From contig CAMOHV010000054.1 of the NCBI GenBank assembly GCA_946615275.1, forward strand, positions 1-7,057: a stretch of DNA of 7,057 nt, written 5' to 3'. The DNA is from an uncultured Verrucomicrobiota bacterium. GTDB lineage: Bacteria; Verrucomicrobiota; Kiritimatiellia; RFP12; UBA1067. The notes below the pieces were generated by a model. It searched no databases and was not told the origin of the DNA. It saw only the letters and a list, made by a program, of their open reading frames with translations. Below are positions 6,570 through 7,057 of the stretch, in pieces. The translations under genes were made by a program, and so were the position numbers. Each line of letters starts with the position of its first letter. The first letter of the stretch is position 1.

Positions 6570-6618
6570 GGTTCCTAGTTTCTAGTTTCTGGTTTCCGGT
6601 TCCTAGTTTCTGGTTTCT
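6570..6618. repeat. Heptanucleotide tandem repeat, 7 copies of RGTTYCY
   Basis: Seven consecutive 7-bp units begin at 6570: GGTTCCT, AGTTTCT, AGTTTCT, GGTTTCC, GGTTCCT, AGTTTCT, GGTTTCT. All fit the consensus RGTTYCY except for position 5 in the GGTTTCC and TTT/TTC variants, which are transitions only. A degenerate eighth unit (AGTGCCT, 6563-6569) precedes them. Short tandemly repeated heptanucleotides are known from some bacterial intergenic regions, notably in cyanobacteria. Copy number probably varies between strains. No role can be seen. Confidence 0.85.
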
Positions 6619-6683
6619 GTGCGAATCTTTTCTGGCTTACACGGAGATTCTCGTGGGCTCGATCCGGCGCAGTGGCATGTTGT

Positions 6684-6712
6684 ATGAGATTTCGTCCGCA
6701 TCATAATCTCAT
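6684..6712. repeat. Perfect 8-bp inverted repeat ATGAGATT-N13-AATCTCAT
   Basis: ATGAGATT (6684-6691) and AATCTCAT (6705-6712) are exact reverse complements with a 13-nt spacer. The right arm overlaps TCTCATT, the same word found in the promoter-associated repeats at 1311-1330 and 6982-7001. It could be a protein-binding site or a weak hairpin followed by TTTT. Confidence 0.45.
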
Positions 6713-6733
6713 TTTCGGGCGGGGGCGATAGTT

Positions 6734-6922
6734 GGCCGATTCTAGGATGATTAGAGCAATAGGACAATACGATTAGGGCAAATAGGAGCGAGAGGTCGAT
6801 TCGGGCCCAGGACGATGGGCCGAATGTGATTCAAATGTCAACCTGCCGTGGGCTTTAAGGCGAGGGGGCCTCCTATTGTCTTATCCTATTGTCCTATTCT
6901 TTTAATTGTCCTAGAATCGTCC
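6734..6922. repeat. Long imperfect inverted repeat (arms 55 and 53 nt), MITE-like or structured RNA
   Basis: The arm at 6734-6788 pairs with the arm at 6870-6922. My hand alignment gives 44 Watson-Crick matches over about 55 columns, with two single-base gaps. The inner ends read AATAGGAG / CTCCTATT and the outer ends GATTCTAGGA / TCCTAGAATC. Five of the nine mismatches become G-U pairs if the + strand is transcribed. The arms contain diverged short repeats of the type TCCTATTG. The 81-nt apical part holds a further hairpin (6799-6825). No transposase gene or convincing target duplication is visible. It may be a non-autonomous element or a long-hairpin RNA. Confidence 0.75.
6799..6825. repeat. 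Nested hairpin in the apical part of the long inverted repeat
   Basis: ATTCGGGCCCA (6799-6809) pairs with TGGGCCGAAT (6816-6825), ten pairs with one bulged G, around a 6-nt loop. Its position inside the larger repeat means the whole region could fold as one long branched rod. Confidence 0.6.
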
Positions 6923-6981
6923 CAATGCCCGTTGGGCTGCAATCATTCCCCCTCACGTGTGACATGTTATAAGTGCAAGTA

Positions 6982-7048
6982 TCTTCTCATTCCTTCTCAT
7001 TGTCTTTCAAATCTTTTCGCGCCGCTCTCATTCGATATGTAGTATAAT
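6982..7048 (+). promoter_or_regulatory. Second twin-CTCATT promoter, for a gene beyond the right edge
   Basis: TCTTCTCATT (6982-6991) and CCTTCTCATT (6992-7001) are adjacent 10-bp repeats followed by TGT, as in the first promoter. A third CTCTCATT is at 7024-7031. TATAAT is perfect at 7043-7048 in the context GTATAATA, also as in the first promoter (GTATAATA). The gap from second repeat to TATAAT is 41 bp here and 31 bp there, a difference of one helical turn. The predicted start of transcription is at about 7055, so the coding region lies outside the window. Confidence 0.65.
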
Positions 7049-7057
7049 ATATGCCGA

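Larger units (their letters stand above)
6403..6981. other. Long intergenic region rich in repeats, no supported gene
   Basis: I see no credible protein gene between the GH31 stop and the right-end promoter. Open frames here have no family similarity, no ribosome-binding sites and a composition unlike the genes. The region is AT-richer and contains a possible terminator, a heptad repeat, a short inverted repeat and a long imperfect inverted repeat, listed separately. A 9-bp word GTTTTACAT occurs twice (6421-6429 and 6500-6508) without a clear role. Confidence 0.7.

Noticed and set aside
6848..7042. A 64-codon + strand open frame across the right arm of the long inverted repeat and the second promoter
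   Set aside because: It has no ribosome-binding site, its start is in a repeat, and it runs through the promoter elements; nothing in the peptide looks like a protein.

Overview
This is a GC-rich bacterial window with long, tightly packed genes on the + strand, followed by an AT-richer, repeat-filled intergenic region of about 655 bp. Three of the genes encode secreted carbohydrate- or ester-acting enzymes and one encodes a cytoplasmic sugar kinase, which suggests a polysaccharide-degrading heterotroph. The gene style (signal-peptide GH2 and GH31 enzymes, high GC, SEC-C tail) would suit an uncultured gut member of the Verrucomicrobiota/Kiritimatiellota-type lineages. That placement is a guess, since no taxonomic marker is complete here.

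Layout. Positions 1-59 hold the last codons of an upstream gene ending in a SEC-C zinc motif (SecA C-terminus or a stand-alone SEC-C protein). Two bases later begins a secreted alpha/beta-hydrolase (62-1279) with a GNSMGG nucleophile elbow. A 94-bp gap carries a well-defined promoter: twin 10-bp TCCTCTCATT repeats, a CCCGCA/TGCGGG inverted repeat and a perfect TATAAT only 6 bp before an in-frame ATG. It drives a three-gene operon: a GH2 beta-glycosidase (1374-3017), an FGGY-family sugar kinase similar to xylulokinase (3026-4765) and a GH31 glycosidase (4771-6402). The genes are spaced 8 and 5 bp apart.

The operon makes sense as a small catabolic unit. The two exported glycosidases would release monosaccharides from a beta- and alpha-linked glycan, and the kinase would phosphorylate one of them or its ketose isomer after uptake. 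With a xylulokinase-like kinase, xyloglucan-type or other pentose-containing glycans are an attractive but unproven substrate.

The most unusual object is inside the kinase gene. Positions 4013-4225 (exactly 71 codons) are a cluster of seven small palindromes, each with a 6-7 bp GC-rich stem and a 3-nt loop, separated by TTTAAA-type linkers. The cluster stays in frame and falls between conserved kinase blocks. Stem sequences differ between units while complementarity is kept. It resembles in concept the protein-coding palindromic elements of Rickettsia, but with a different sequence.

The 3' intergenic region (6403-7057) holds a possible terminator, a heptanucleotide tandem repeat (7 copies), a short inverted repeat, a roughly 53-bp imperfect inverted repeat with a nested hairpin (possible structured RNA or MITE-like element), and at the right edge a second copy of the twin CTCATT / TATAAT promoter design, presumably for a gene beyond the window.
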